From Zoogloea sp. (GTDB lineage: Bacteria; Pseudomonadota; Gammaproteobacteria; Burkholderiales; Rhodocyclaceae): a stretch of 64,000 bases of DNA. The position numbers were made by a program, and so were the translations under genes. Shown piece after piece: positions 17,493 through 26,072 of the stretch. Within the stretch, counting starts at the first letter, position 1. Every line of letters starts with the position of its first letter. Location of the stretch: positions 1 to 64,000 of the forward strand of contig JADKKC010000035.1 in the NCBI GenBank assembly GCA_016720685.1, read 5' to 3'. A model generated the notes under the pieces. That model was not told the origin of the DNA. It worked only from the letters and a program-made list of their open reading frames with translations, and ran no database searches.

Positions 17493-17933
17493 TCAGCCCT
17501 GCCGCAACAAGGGCAGCCGCGCCGTCAGGGCCTCCCAGTCCACGGCATCGAGGGTGTTCTTGACCAGCAGGCCCAGGTCCGTCTCTCCTTCCATCAGCAG
17601 GCGCCGGCTGAAGAACAGGGTGTCGGGGTCTTCCTCGCGCAGGGCCAGGGCGAGGTAGTCGCGGGTGGTGGCCGAGATCGTCAGGTCTGGCTGGCGGGTA
17701 TCGAGGAGCGGGCGAAAACCGCGCGGGGTGAAGGTGAAGCGCAGGGCGAAGCCGGCATCGGTCAGCTTCAGCAGCAGGCGCTTGCCGGTGAGCGGCTCCA
17801 GCGTGTCGCGGGGCAGGATGCGGTCGAGGGCCAGGTTGAGGCCGGCGACGAGGGCCAGGGTGGGCGGCAGCTGGGGCAGGCGGGCGCCGATCAGGGCGAT
17901 GGGGGCGGGCAGGGTGAAGGCAGGGATTTTCAT
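17493..17933 (-). CDS. ubiT: Ubiquinone accessory factor UbiT (SCP2 domain)
   Basis: UbiT is a lipid-carrier-like protein needed for oxygen-independent ubiquinone synthesis. The 146-residue chain from the ATG at 17931-17933 has an SCP2-like sterol-carrier fold: strand-rich LKLTDAGFALRFTFTPRG, then ISATTRDYLALAL and the Leu-rich C-terminal helices. It lies 17 bases after ubiV in the order ubiU-ubiV-ubiT, as in other Proteobacteria that make ubiquinone anaerobically. Confidence 0.9.
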   Translation of the reverse strand: MKIPAFTLPAPIALIGARLPQLPPTLALVAGLNLALDRILPRDTLEPLTGKRLLLKLTDAGFALRFTFTPRGFRPLLDTRQPDLTISATTRDYLALALREEDPDTLFFSRRLLMEGETDLGLLVKNTLDAVDWEALTARLPLLRQG

Positions 17934-17950
17934 GGCGGGTCTTGCGCCGT

Positions 17951-18865
17951 TCAGGCGGTGACGAATTGTTCGACGCCCGGCCGGCCGTGCCAGAAGCCGT
18001 TGCACGGTGCCTCGGGCAGGAGCGGGATGGCGGCTTTCAGGGCCTCCGCGGGCGGGGTGATGCCGTCGAGCGCGTGGCGGAACAGCCGGATGATGTCGCC
18101 GGTGTTTTCGCCCTGCGGGCTGATGCGCAGGATGTCGATGCCATCCGCGGTGATGGCCGGCAGCTCGCCGAGCAGGGTGTGCACGTGGGCGGACTGGGTC
18201 TGGATGCCGTTGAGGGTGAGGAAGGGTTCGCCTTCGCGGGTCTTGAGCGGAATGCCGTCGGCGAACTCCAGGCAGCGGAACTCGCAGGTGTCTTTTTGCA
18301 GGTTGAAGTGGCGGGCGGTGAAGCAGCGGGCCGAGAAGGCCAGCGGCAGGCGGCCGTGGGCAAAGATTTCGACTTGCATCCCGCGCGCGAGGCCGGCGCG
18401 CAGATCAGAGATTTGCTGGCGCGACATTTCCGGCGGGGCGACCCAGCGGGTGGCGCCCATGTCGGCAAACATGGCGAGGGTGCTTGGGTTGAAGATGTTG
18501 AGCGTGGGGCCGGCGATCCAGTCGGTGGCGGGGGTGTCGCCGCCGGTGAGCAGATGCACCGCGCCCATGTCGTTGGCTTCGACGCGAAAGCGGCCGTTGG
18601 TGATGATGCGGCGCAGGGTCTTGAGGTCGGATTCGGATTCGACCAGCACCTGGCTGGACAGCACGACTTCCTTGCCGGCATCGGCGCAGGCCGCGGCCAC
18701 GTCGAGCCAGTCGGACAGGCGCAGTTCGTGGCGGCGGGAGCACACGGTTTCGCCGAGATAGACGATATCGACCGGCGCTTCGACCATGTCGGCGTAGAAG
18801 GCGAGGGTGGACTGGCGCGGCCAGTAATAGAGCAGGGGGCCGAGGGCGAGTTTTGCGTGGCTCAT
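17951..18865 (-). CDS. ubiV: O2-independent ubiquinone hydroxylation protein UbiV
   Basis: UbiV is a peptidase-U32-like protein with a [4Fe-4S] cluster that works with UbiU in the anaerobic hydroxylation steps of ubiquinone synthesis. Its 304 residues begin MSHAKLALGPLLYYWPRQS. The likely cluster cysteines are in ETVCSRRH (C42) and in the pattern ARCFTARHFN...KDTCEFRC. It begins 10 bases after ubiU and is followed 17 bases later by ubiT. Confidence 0.94.
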   Translation of the reverse strand: MSHAKLALGPLLYYWPRQSTLAFYADMVEAPVDIVYLGETVCSRRHELRLSDWLDVAAACADAGKEVVLSSQVLVESESDLKTLRRIITNGRFRVEANDMGAVHLLTGGDTPATDWIAGPTLNIFNPSTLAMFADMGATRWVAPPEMSRQQISDLRAGLARGMQVEIFAHGRLPLAFSARCFTARHFNLQKDTCEFRCLEFADGIPLKTREGEPFLTLNGIQTQSAHVHTLLGELPAITADGIDILRISPQGENTGDIIRLFRHALDGITPPAEALKAAIPLLPEAPCNGFWHGRPGVEQFVTA

Positions 18866-18875
18866 GGTTGGCGGC

Positions 18876-19889
18876 TCATTTCCAGGGGCGGTAGTAGGCG
18901 CCGAGGGTGTGACTCTGGCCTTCGGAAACCTTGTTGAGTTCGGCCATCCAGGCGGGCTCGACGCGGAAGGGCGCTGCGTCGTTCAGCAGGCGGTCGATGG
19001 CGGCGCGCCACACCTTGGTGACTTGCGCCACGTAGGCAGGGCTGCGCTGGCGGCCTTCGATCTTGATGGCGGAGACGCCCACGCGGGCCAGCTCGGGCAG
19101 CAGTTCGAGGGTGTTGAGGCTGGTGGGCTCTTCGATGGCGTAATAGGTTTCGCCATTCACGTCGAAGCGGCCCTTGCACAGCGTGGGGTAGCCGGCCCTC
19201 TCGCCGTCGGCGAAGCGGTCGATCAGGATGCCGTTGAGGCGGGTTTCCATGCCCTTTGGGGTTTGCTCCCAGCGCACATGCTTGCCCGGCGAGCACGCGC
19301 CGTTGCAGTTGGGCGATTCGCCGGTGGCAAAGGCCGACAGCGCACAGCGCCCCTCGACCATCACGCACAGCCCGCCAAAACCGAAAACCTCGATCTCGAC
19401 CGGCGTGTTGGCAATCACCTGTTCCACCTGGGCCAGCGACAGCACCCGCGGCAGCACGGCGCGGGAAATGCCGAAGTGTTCAAAATAGAAATTGATCGCA
19501 TCGAAGCTGGTGGCCGAGCCCTGCACGGACAAATGCAGGCGCAGTTGCGGATGCGTTTTGCGGGCGTAGGCCATGAGGCCGGGGTCGGCGAGGATCACCG
19601 CGTCGATGCCGAACTCGGCGGCGCGGTCGACGGCGGCCGTCCAGCGTTGCCAGTTGTCGGTTTGCGGGTAGGTGTTGAGGGCCAGCAGCACCTTGCGGCC
19701 GCGGGCATGGGCGTAGCGCACGCCCTCTTTGAGGGCCTTGTCGTCGAAGTTGAGCCCGCTGAAATTGCGGGCGTTGGTGGCGTCCTTGAAGCCGAGATAG
19801 ACGCAATCGGCGCCGTGATCGACGGCTGTTTTGAGGGCGGGCAGGCTGCCGGCGGGGCAGACCAGTTCGATGGAGCGCGCGGAAGTCAT
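18876..19889 (-). CDS. ubiU: O2-independent ubiquinone hydroxylation protein UbiU
   Basis: UbiU is the U32-peptidase-like partner of UbiV. The ATG at 19887-19889 gives 337 residues starting MTSARSIELVCPAGSLPAL; a TTG two codons upstream is possible but unnecessary. Cluster cysteines are visible in GGLCVMVEGRC, in SPNCNGAC and in LCKGRF. It is the first gene of the ubiUVT operon. An FNR-type palindrome and a TATAGT -10 element lie upstream, which matches a role in low-oxygen respiration. Confidence 0.94.
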   Translation of the reverse strand: MTSARSIELVCPAGSLPALKTAVDHGADCVYLGFKDATNARNFSGLNFDDKALKEGVRYAHARGRKVLLALNTYPQTDNWQRWTAAVDRAAEFGIDAVILADPGLMAYARKTHPQLRLHLSVQGSATSFDAINFYFEHFGISRAVLPRVLSLAQVEQVIANTPVEIEVFGFGGLCVMVEGRCALSAFATGESPNCNGACSPGKHVRWEQTPKGMETRLNGILIDRFADGERAGYPTLCKGRFDVNGETYYAIEEPTSLNTLELLPELARVGVSAIKIEGRQRSPAYVAQVTKVWRAAIDRLLNDAAPFRVEPAWMAELNKVSEGQSHTLGAYYRPWK

Positions 19890-19921
19890 GGGCAATCGGG
19901 CGGCGTGAATGACGCGGCCGG

Positions 19922-19963
19922 ACTATAGGCGCCCCCCCGGGGTCGGGCCTTGACGGGGGTCAA
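19922..19963 (-). promoter_or_regulatory. FNR/Anr-type promoter of ubiUVT
   Basis: TTGACGGGGGTCAA at 19950-19963 is a perfect 5-4-5 palindrome of the FNR/DNR type. On the minus strand a TATAGT -10 element occupies 19922-19927, which puts transcription start near 19915 and the palindrome centre at -41.5, the exact position for class II activation by CRP/FNR proteins. The ubiU ATG is about 26 bases downstream of the start. This is read from sequence and has not been tested. Confidence 0.72.
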
Positions 19964-20050
19964 TGGGGCGTCGTGCGGCGCGGCGCGCGCCTCGCTGCGG
20001 CTGCCCTATAATCCGCCGATTCACCCATCGTCTTTTTTCCGGTTCGCCCC

Positions 20051-21553
20051 ATGTTGTTCTGGTTCGTCATTGCCTACTGGCTGGTCTCGGTTGCCATCGG
20101 CCTTCTTGCCGCCACGCGGGTTCACAACACCCGGGATTTCGCCGTGGCCGGCCGTCATCTGCCCTTCTCGATGGTGACGGCAACGGTGTTCGCGACCTGG
20201 TTCGGGGCCGAGGCGGTGCTGGGCATCCCGGCGACTTTTCTCAAGGACGGGCTCGGCGGGGTGGTGGCCGACCCCTTCGGCTCGTCCATGTGCCTGATCC
20301 TGGTCGGCTTGTTTTTTGCGGCGCCGCTCTACCGCATGAACCTGCTCACCATCGGCGACTTCTACAAGCGGCGTTATGGCCGCAGTGTCGAGGTGCTCAC
20401 CACGCTGGCCATCGTGATCTCCTACCTGGGCTGGGTCGGGGCGCAGATCACCGCGCTCGGGCTGGTCTTCAATGTGGTGTCGGCGGGCGCCGTCAGCCAG
20501 GTGGCGGGCATGTGGATCGGCTCGATCACCATCCTCGTCTACACCCTGTTTGGCGGCATGTGGGCCGTTGCGGTCACCGATTTTCTGCAGATGATCATCA
20601 TCGTCATCGGCATGCTGTGGATTGGCAACGAGGTGAGCGGCATGGCCGGCGGCGTGGGCGAGGTGGTGGGGCATGCGCTGAACAGCGGCAAGTTCGCCTT
20701 TTTTCCGGCTGCCGACGCCAAGGAGGTGATCGCTTTCGTTGCCGCGGCGGTCACCATGATGCTCGGCTCCATTCCCCAGCAGGATGTCTTCCAGCGCGTG
20801 CAGTCGGCCAAAACCGAGAAAATCGCGGTATGGGGCTCGGTGCTGGGGGGCAGCCTGTACCTGGTGTTCGCCTTCGTGCCGATGTTCCTGGCCTACTCGG
20901 CCACCCTGATCGACCCGGCGATGGTGGGCCGCCTGATCGACACCGATTCCCAGATGATTCTGCCCGAGCTGGTGCTGTCGCGAGCGCCGATGGTGGCGCA
21001 GGTGCTGTTCTTCGGTGCGCTGCTGTCGGCCATCAAGAGCTGCGCCTCGGCCACGCTGCTGGCGCCGTCGGTCACCTTTACCGAGAACATCCTGCGCCCG
21101 GCCCTGCCGCATCTGACCGACCGCAAGCTGCTGTTCTGGATGCGCGTCGTGACCTTCTGCTTCACGGTGTTGGTCACGCTGTACGCGATGGTGTCCGACG
21201 CCAGCATCTTCAAGATGGTTGAAAACGCCTACCAGATCACCCTGGTTGCGGCCTTCATCCCGCTGCTGGGCGGCCTGTTCTGGCGGCGCGCCACCAACCA
21301 GGGGGCGCTGGTGTCGATTTTTTGCGGGATCGGGGTGTGGCTGGCGGTGCATCTGGCCGGTGGCGAGTCGCCTTTCATCCCCGCCCAACTGGCCGGGTTG
21401 ATGGCCGGCGCCGTCGGCATGCTGGCCGGTTCGCTGGTCCGGCAGTGGGTGCCTCACGACGAAGGGGCGCACGAGCGCCTGCGCCACGGGCACCACGCGG
21501 CCGATGTCCACGGCGTAGCCCACGAGGGCATCGGGGCGGTGCATCGGCATTGA
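20051..21553 (+). CDS. Sodium:solute symporter family protein, His-rich tail
   Basis: This 500-residue protein has about 13 membrane segments and begins MLFWFVIAYWLVSVAIGLL, an SSS-family (LeuT-fold) transporter. TRDFAVAGRHLPFSMVTAT and the long GSIPQQDVFQRVQSAKT segment are typical of the family. It resembles proline/pantothenate/acetate symporters, but the substrate cannot be assigned. The last 35 residues form a cytoplasmic tail with ten histidines (HDEGAHERLRHGHHAADVH onward), a possible metal-binding or pH-sensing extension. It is divergent from ubiU. Confidence 0.92.
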   Translation: MLFWFVIAYWLVSVAIGLLAATRVHNTRDFAVAGRHLPFSMVTATVFATWFGAEAVLGIPATFLKDGLGGVVADPFGSSMCLILVGLFFAAPLYRMNLLTIGDFYKRRYGRSVEVLTTLAIVISYLGWVGAQITALGLVFNVVSAGAVSQVAGMWIGSITILVYTLFGGMWAVAVTDFLQMIIIVIGMLWIGNEVSGMAGGVGEVVGHALNSGKFAFFPAADAKEVIAFVAAAVTMMLGSIPQQDVFQRVQSAKTEKIAVWGSVLGGSLYLVFAFVPMFLAYSATLIDPAMVGRLIDTDSQMILPELVLSRAPMVAQVLFFGALLSAIKSCASATLLAPSVTFTENILRPALPHLTDRKLLFWMRVVTFCFTVLVTLYAMVSDASIFKMVENAYQITLVAAFIPLLGGLFWRRATNQGALVSIFCGIGVWLAVHLAGGESPFIPAQLAGLMAGAVGMLAGSLVRQWVPHDEGAHERLRHGHHAADVHGVAHEGIGAVHRH

Positions 21554-21634
21554 GCCGACCCGGCCCGCAGGAACGCCGCCCGCCCCTGCGTGGTCCATCC
21601 ACAACTGACGCTTTCAAACCGGGAATCTTCACCC

Positions 21635-22264
21635 TTGAGCCTTCTCCCCTCGCAGTCCAGAACCATCGCCGTGGCCCTGACCGGGGCCTCCGGCATGCCT
21701 TACGGGCTGCGGCTCGTCGAATGCCTGCTGGCGGCGGGGTGCCGGGTGTGGCTGCTGTATTCGCAAGTGGCGCAAATCGTGGCCCGCCACGAAATGGACC
21801 TCGCCCTGCCGGCCCGTCCGGCCGAGGTCGAAGCCATGCTGGCTGCGCGCTTTGGCGCGACCGAAGGCCAGTTGCGGGTGTTCGGGCGCGAAGAGTGGTT
21901 TGCGCCGCCGGCATCGGGCTCCAATCCGCCGGACGCGATGGTGGTGTGTCCGTGCTCCATGGGCTCGCTGGCGGCGATCGCGGCGGGGCTGGCGAGCACC
22001 CTCATCGAGCGCGCGGCCGACGTGGCGATCAAGGAAGGCCGCAAGCTGATCATCGTGCCGCGGGAGACGCCCTTCTCGCAGTTGCACCTGGAAAACATGC
22101 TGCGCCTGGCGCGCATGGGCGTGGTGATCCTGCCGGCCAACCCGGGCTTCTACCACCACCCGCAAAGCGTGGGCGAGCTTGTCGATTTCGTCGTGGCCCG
22201 CATCCTCGACCAACTGGGCGTGGCGCACACCCTCATGCCGCGCTGGGGCGAAGGCGATGAGTAA
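21635..22264 (+). CDS. ubiX: Flavin prenyltransferase UbiX
   Basis: UbiX attaches a dimethylallyl group to FMN to make prenyl-FMN, the cofactor of UbiD-type decarboxylases. FMN- and prenyl-site motifs are present: VALTGASGMPYGLRLVECLL, VVCPCSMGSLAAIA, a RETPFSQLHLENM loop and NPGFYHHPQSVGELVDFV at the C-terminus. No ATG is available. A TTG at 21635 gives 209 residues, close to the usual 190-200, while a GTG at 21590 gives 224; I prefer the TTG but the start is uncertain. The stop overlaps an alternative ATG of the next gene. Confidence 0.92.
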   Translation: MSLLPSQSRTIAVALTGASGMPYGLRLVECLLAAGCRVWLLYSQVAQIVARHEMDLALPARPAEVEAMLAARFGATEGQLRVFGREEWFAPPASGSNPPDAMVVCPCSMGSLAAIAAGLASTLIERAADVAIKEGRKLIIVPRETPFSQLHLENMLRLARMGVVILPANPGFYHHPQSVGELVDFVVARILDQLGVAHTLMPRWGEGDE

Positions 22265-22286
22265 AGATCAACAAAGGACCGAAGCC

Positions 22287-22904
22287 ATGAGCCTAGCCTC
22301 TGCGGAGCGCGTGCAACTGCCCGCCGAGATTCCGCTGTTTCCCCTCAAGCTGGTGCTGTTTCCCGATGGCGTGTTGCAACTCAAGCTGTTCGAGGCCCGT
22401 TACCTGGACATGGCGGCGCGCTGCATGCGCACCGATTCGCCCTTCGGCGTGTGCCTGATCCGGGAGGGCCGCGAAGTGGGCGAGGTGGCGCAGCCCCATG
22501 ATCTCGGGTCGATGGCGACCATCGTGGATTGGGACATGTCGCAGCCGGGCCTGCTGTTCATCACCACCCGCGGCGGGCCGCGCTTCCGGATCATCGAGCG
22601 AAAGATCCAGTCCGACCGCCTCCAGACCGCCCGCGTGAGCTGGCTGGATGAACCGCCGCCCCAGCCCGTGCCCGAGCACCTCGCCGGCGCGGTGCCGCTG
22701 CTGCGCGCCATCGTCGCCGATGCCGGGGCCGAGGCCTTTGCCCAGCCCCATCGTTTTGACGATGCCACCTGGGTGGGCTACCGGCTGGCCGAAATCCTGC
22801 CGATTCCCACCGAAGCCCGCCTGCGCCTGCTCGAACTCGATGACACGATTTCGCGGCTCGAGATCATTCACGCCTTTCTCAAGCAGCATCGGCTGATCGA
22901 CTGA
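22287..22904 (+). CDS. LON peptidase N-terminal (substrate-binding) domain protein
   Basis: The product contains only the LON substrate-binding domain: LPAEIPLFPLKLVLFPDGVL, FEARYLDMAARCM and GRRFRI-like strand segments, with no AAA or protease domain. Such stand-alone proteins (YcaX/Lon-like) are common; their role is unclear. The AAAGGA at 22273-22278 lies about 8 bases before the ATG at 22287, which favours this start (205 residues) over the ATG at 22257 that overlaps ubiX. It is probably co-transcribed with ubiX and convergent with mutY. Confidence 0.88.
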   Translation: MSLASAERVQLPAEIPLFPLKLVLFPDGVLQLKLFEARYLDMAARCMRTDSPFGVCLIREGREVGEVAQPHDLGSMATIVDWDMSQPGLLFITTRGGPRFRIIERKIQSDRLQTARVSWLDEPPPQPVPEHLAGAVPLLRAIVADAGAEAFAQPHRFDDATWVGYRLAEILPIPTEARLRLLELDDTISRLEIIHAFLKQHRLID

Positions 22905-22920
22905 GGCGCGCGCCCGGCAC

Positions 22921-23976
22921 TCAGGGCGGGCTGAACAGATCGCGGCGCTCCAGTTGCTCCAGCAGCTTGCGGATCGGCGCCGGCAGCGCGGCCTCGTCGA
23001 GGCGCTCCAGCGGATGCCACACGGCGCCGGCCTCGGTGCAGGCTACCGGCGGGCCGGCCACCTCCACGGCTTCGGGCTGCAGCTCCAGCGTGAAATGGGT
23101 GAACACGTGGCGAAAGCCGGCCAGCGGCGTGACTCCGCGCACCGTCAGCCCGTAGCGCGCGCTCACCCAGTCGGCGGTGTCGGCGTCCTCGGGAAGTTCG
23201 GGCAGGCTTTGCAGGCCGCCCCAGATGCCGGCTGGCGGGCGCCGTTCCAGCAGCACCGTGCCGTTGGCGAGAATCACCGCGAAGCGTCCGCTGCGCTGCC
23301 GGGTGATTTTCTTCGGCCGGGGAGTGGGCAGATCGGCCACGCGGCCGTCTTTCAGCGCCACGCAGGTGGTGGCCAGCGGGCAGCGGCTGCAGGCCGGGCG
23401 CCCGCGGGTGCACACGGTGGCGCCCAGGTCCATCTGGGCCTGGGTGTAAATATCCACGTCGCTTGCCGGCAGCAGGCTCTCGGCCAGCTGCCACATGGAA
23501 CTTTCCACCGGCTTGGTGCCGGGGAAACCTTCGATGCCGAAGGCGCGGGCCAGCACCCGTTTCACGTTGCCGTCGAGGATCGCCGCCCGCGTGCCATAAC
23601 TGAAGGCGCTGATCGCCGCCGCGGTCGAGCGGCCGATGCCCGGCAGTTCGGCCAGCACGGCCGGGTCGGCCGGAAACACCCCGCCGTGCCGGCCCATCAC
23701 CGCCTGGGCGCACTTGTGCAGGTTGCGGGCCCGGGCGTAGTAGCCCAGGCCGCTCCACAGGGTGAGCACGTCCTCCACCGGCGCGGCGGCCAGGCTGGGC
23801 AGATCGGGAAAGCGTTCGAGAAAGCGCCCGTAATACGGAATCACCGTGTCCACCTGGGTTTGCTGGAGCATGATTTCCGATAGCCATACCCGGTAGGCAT
23901 CACGGGTTTGCCAGGGCAGGTCATGGCGGCCGTGGCTGCGCTGCCAGTTGATCAGCGTGGTGGCGAATGTGCTCAA
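22921..23976 (-). CDS. mutY: A/G-specific adenine glycosylase MutY
   Basis: MutY removes adenine mispaired with 8-oxoguanine. The glycosylase domain includes LSEIMLQQTQV (catalytic Glu), the helix-hairpin-helix LPGIGRSTAAAI, and the catalytic Asp in LDGNVKRVLAR. The [4Fe-4S] cluster motif C-x6-C-x2-C-x5-C is VCTRGRPACSRCPLATTC. The C-terminal NUDIX-like domain (GIWGGLQSLPELP) recognises 8-oxoG. Translation appears to begin at a TTG (23974-23976), because an AGAGGGA ribosome binding site precedes it; 351 residues. Confidence 0.95.
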   Translation of the reverse strand: MSTFATTLINWQRSHGRHDLPWQTRDAYRVWLSEIMLQQTQVDTVIPYYGRFLERFPDLPSLAAAPVEDVLTLWSGLGYYARARNLHKCAQAVMGRHGGVFPADPAVLAELPGIGRSTAAAISAFSYGTRAAILDGNVKRVLARAFGIEGFPGTKPVESSMWQLAESLLPASDVDIYTQAQMDLGATVCTRGRPACSRCPLATTCVALKDGRVADLPTPRPKKITRQRSGRFAVILANGTVLLERRPPAGIWGGLQSLPELPEDADTADWVSARYGLTVRGVTPLAGFRHVFTHFTLELQPEAVEVAGPPVACTEAGAVWHPLERLDEAALPAPIRKLLEQLERRDLFSPP

Positions 23977-24075
23977 TGTCCGTCCCTCTCGACGCTGGGC
24001 TGTTGCGGCGCGATAATTCCCGGCCCCCCAACAGGTTTCCGATCCGCCAAGGCGGTCGGCCATTCCGATTTCATC

Positions 24076-24567
24076 ATGACTGTTCCCAAAAACGACCCGG
24101 CGGTCCGCGCCTTTCGCGACACGCTGAGCATGTTTCCCACCGGCGTGACGGTGATCACCGCCCGCGCGCCGAGCGGCGAGCCCATCGGCCTCACGGTCAG
24201 CTCCTTCAATTCGGTGTCGCTGACGCCGCCCCTCGTGGTGTGGAGCCTGTCCGGCCACCTGCCGAGCGTGCCGATCTTCGAAAACGCCGAAGTGTACGCG
24301 ATCAACATCCTCGCCGACGACCAGCAGGACATCTCCCAGCGCTTCGCCAGCCGCGGCGACGACAAGTTCGCCGGCCTGGCCTTCACCGAAGGGCTGGATG
24401 GCGTGCCTGTGCTGCCCGGCTGCTGTGCCTCGTTCCAGTGTCGCCAGTACGCCCGCCACCCCGGCGGCGACCACGTGATCTTCATCGGCGAAGTGGTCCG
24501 CTTCGAGCGCGACGTCGCCAAAAAACCCTTGCTGTTCCAGGGCGGCGCCTACCAGCGTCTCGCCTGA
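24076..24567 (+). CDS. Flavin reductase domain protein
   Basis: The 163-residue protein fits the flavin reductase-like FMN-binding family: MFPTGVTVITARAPSGEPIG, SSFNSVSLTPPLVVWSL (FMN loop) and DHVIFIGEVVRFE at the C-terminus. These enzymes supply reduced FMN to two-component monooxygenases. The next gene, 20 bases on, encodes an alpha/beta hydrolase, a common pairing in aromatic degradation, but no monooxygenase component is present here. Confidence 0.9.
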   Translation: MTVPKNDPAVRAFRDTLSMFPTGVTVITARAPSGEPIGLTVSSFNSVSLTPPLVVWSLSGHLPSVPIFENAEVYAINILADDQQDISQRFASRGDDKFAGLAFTEGLDGVPVLPGCCASFQCRQYARHPGGDHVIFIGEVVRFERDVAKKPLLFQGGAYQRLA

Positions 24568-24587
24568 CGCTCACCGGCGCTGCCGCA

Positions 24588-25376
24588 ATGAAAGCTCCCC
24601 ACTGGATCGAAACCGGCCGCGGCGAACGTGTGCTGGTGTTCCTGCACGGGATCAGCGGCGGCGCGGCCGGCGCGCTCGACATCCTGCCGCTGCTCACCCC
24701 GCCGGGCTGGCGCGGGTTGGCCTGGGACATGCCGGGCTACGGCAAAAGCCGGCAGGTCGAGCCGGTGAATTTCGACAGTTTTGCCGGCGCGCTGGTCGAT
24801 CTCTTCGATGCCGCCGGGCTTGAACAGGCGGTTCTGGTCGGGCACAGCATGGGCGGCATGATTGCGCTGCAGGCGGCGGTGCGCTTTCCCGAACGCATCT
24901 CCGGCCTTGTGCTGGCCTGCTGCACGCCGGCCTTCGGCGCGCCGGCCGGGCCGCTGCAACAGGCCTTCCTGGCCCGCCGTCTCGGCCCCCTCGACGAAGG
25001 GGCCACGATGCGTGAGCTGGCCGTGGAGCTGATCCCGACCATGGTCGGCCCCGGTGCCGACCCGGTGGTGGTGCGCGATGCCGTGGACCTGATGGGCCGG
25101 ATTGCGCCGGCCAGCTACCGTGCGGCCATGCACGCGCTGCTCGGCTTCGACCAGCGCGCCGCGCTGCCCGGCCTGGCGCTGCCGGCGCTGGTGCTGGCGG
25201 GCCGTCACGACGGCGTGGCGGCGCCCGCGGTACTGCGCCGCATGGCCGCAAGCCTGCCTGCCGCCACCTACCTCGAGATCGACGCCGGCCACCTGCTGCC
25301 CTACGAGGAGCCCGCAGCCTTTGCCGCGGCGGTGCGCGAATTCCTCGCCGGCCTCGACTGCATGTCTGTCATGTGA
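24588..25376 (+). CDS. Alpha/beta hydrolase (HPD/BphD-like)
   Basis: This is a 262-residue alpha/beta hydrolase beginning MKAPHWIETGRGERVLVFLHG. The oxyanion segment is FLHGISGG, the nucleophile is Ser in VGHSMGGMI, and the likely acid and His are in AGRHDGVA and DAGHLLPYE. It resembles meta-cleavage product hydrolases and related esterases; the substrate is unknown. It begins 20 bases after the flavin reductase gene and could be translated with it. Confidence 0.9.
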   Translation: MKAPHWIETGRGERVLVFLHGISGGAAGALDILPLLTPPGWRGLAWDMPGYGKSRQVEPVNFDSFAGALVDLFDAAGLEQAVLVGHSMGGMIALQAAVRFPERISGLVLACCTPAFGAPAGPLQQAFLARRLGPLDEGATMRELAVELIPTMVGPGADPVVVRDAVDLMGRIAPASYRAAMHALLGFDQRAALPGLALPALVLAGRHDGVAAPAVLRRMAASLPAATYLEIDAGHLLPYEEPAAFAAAVREFLAGLDCMSVM

Positions 25377-25407
25377 GCCGTTCAGGCTCGATGATTTTTA
25401 TCCCGCC

Positions 25408-25779
25408 ATGAACGAGAGCCCCTTCAAAGGCAAGACCGGCCTGGTCCGCGTCTGGAACGCCTTTCATTACTCCATGGCCGGTCTTGCTGCGGCCTACCGC
25501 AACGAAGACGCCTTCCGCCAGGAGGTGCTGCTTGCCGCGCTGCTGGTTCCGCTGGCCCTGTGGCTGCCGGCGAGCGGCGTGGGCAAGGCGCTGATGATAT
25601 GCAGCGTGTTGCTGGTGATCCTGGTCGAACTGATCAATTCCGCCGTCGAGGCCGCCGTCGACCGCATTTCCCTCGAGCACCACCATCTTGCCAAGCGCGC
25701 CAAGGACATCGGCAGCGCCGCGGTTTTCGTGGCGCTGGTGAATGCGGTGGTAGTCTGGCTGCTCGTATTGTTCGCCTGA
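25408..25779 (+). CDS. dgkA: Diacylglycerol kinase
   Basis: DgkA phosphorylates diacylglycerol released by membrane-derived oligosaccharide synthesis. The 123-residue protein has the family's three membrane helices and the conserved ELINSAVEAAVDRI motif with the catalytic Glu, preceded by EDAFRQE. The ATG at 25408 is the only start that fits. It lies 31 bases after the hydrolase stop and may share its transcript. Confidence 0.94.
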   Translation: MNESPFKGKTGLVRVWNAFHYSMAGLAAAYRNEDAFRQEVLLAALLVPLALWLPASGVGKALMICSVLLVILVELINSAVEAAVDRISLEHHHLAKRAKDIGSAAVFVALVNAVVVWLLVLFA

Positions 25780-25802
25780 ACCTGTCCGCTATCCGATTCC
25801 CG

Positions 25803-26012
25803 ATGACATCCCGAACCGCCCGCCAAAACAAAAAGCCCTGCGTCAATTGCACCTGCGCCACCACCGGCTTCTGCCCGCGGGGCGTGGGCGCCAACATTCC
25901 GCCCGAACTCGCCGCCCAGACCACCGCGCCGGCCAAGCCCCGCTCGCCCGGCCAGGTGCGCCGCGAGCAGCTCGCCCAGCTGGCGGGCAACCGCAAGAAG
26001 ATGCGCTTTTGA
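25803..26012 (+). CDS. Small cysteine-motif protein
   Basis: A 69-residue frame begins 23 bases after dgkA. It has a compact Cys motif near the N-terminus (CVNCTC, then FC six residues on, giving C-x2-C-x-C-x5-C) and a basic C-terminus ending RKKMRF. The codon pattern resembles the neighbours and no better frame overlaps it. It could bind a metal, but I recognise no family. Confidence 0.5.
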   Translation: MTSRTARQNKKPCVNCTCATTGFCPRGVGANIPPELAAQTTAPAKPRSPGQVRREQLAQLAGNRKKMRF

Positions 26013-26072
26013 GTGGCGCCCGAGCCGCGGCCCCGTGCGACAATCCCGCCCCCTCATTTGCCGGACGCCCCC

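Noticed and set aside
20021..21604. 527-codon minus-strand frame over the symporter gene
   Set aside because: Product is His/Arg/Gln-rich nonsense; the plus-strand frame is a clear membrane transporter.
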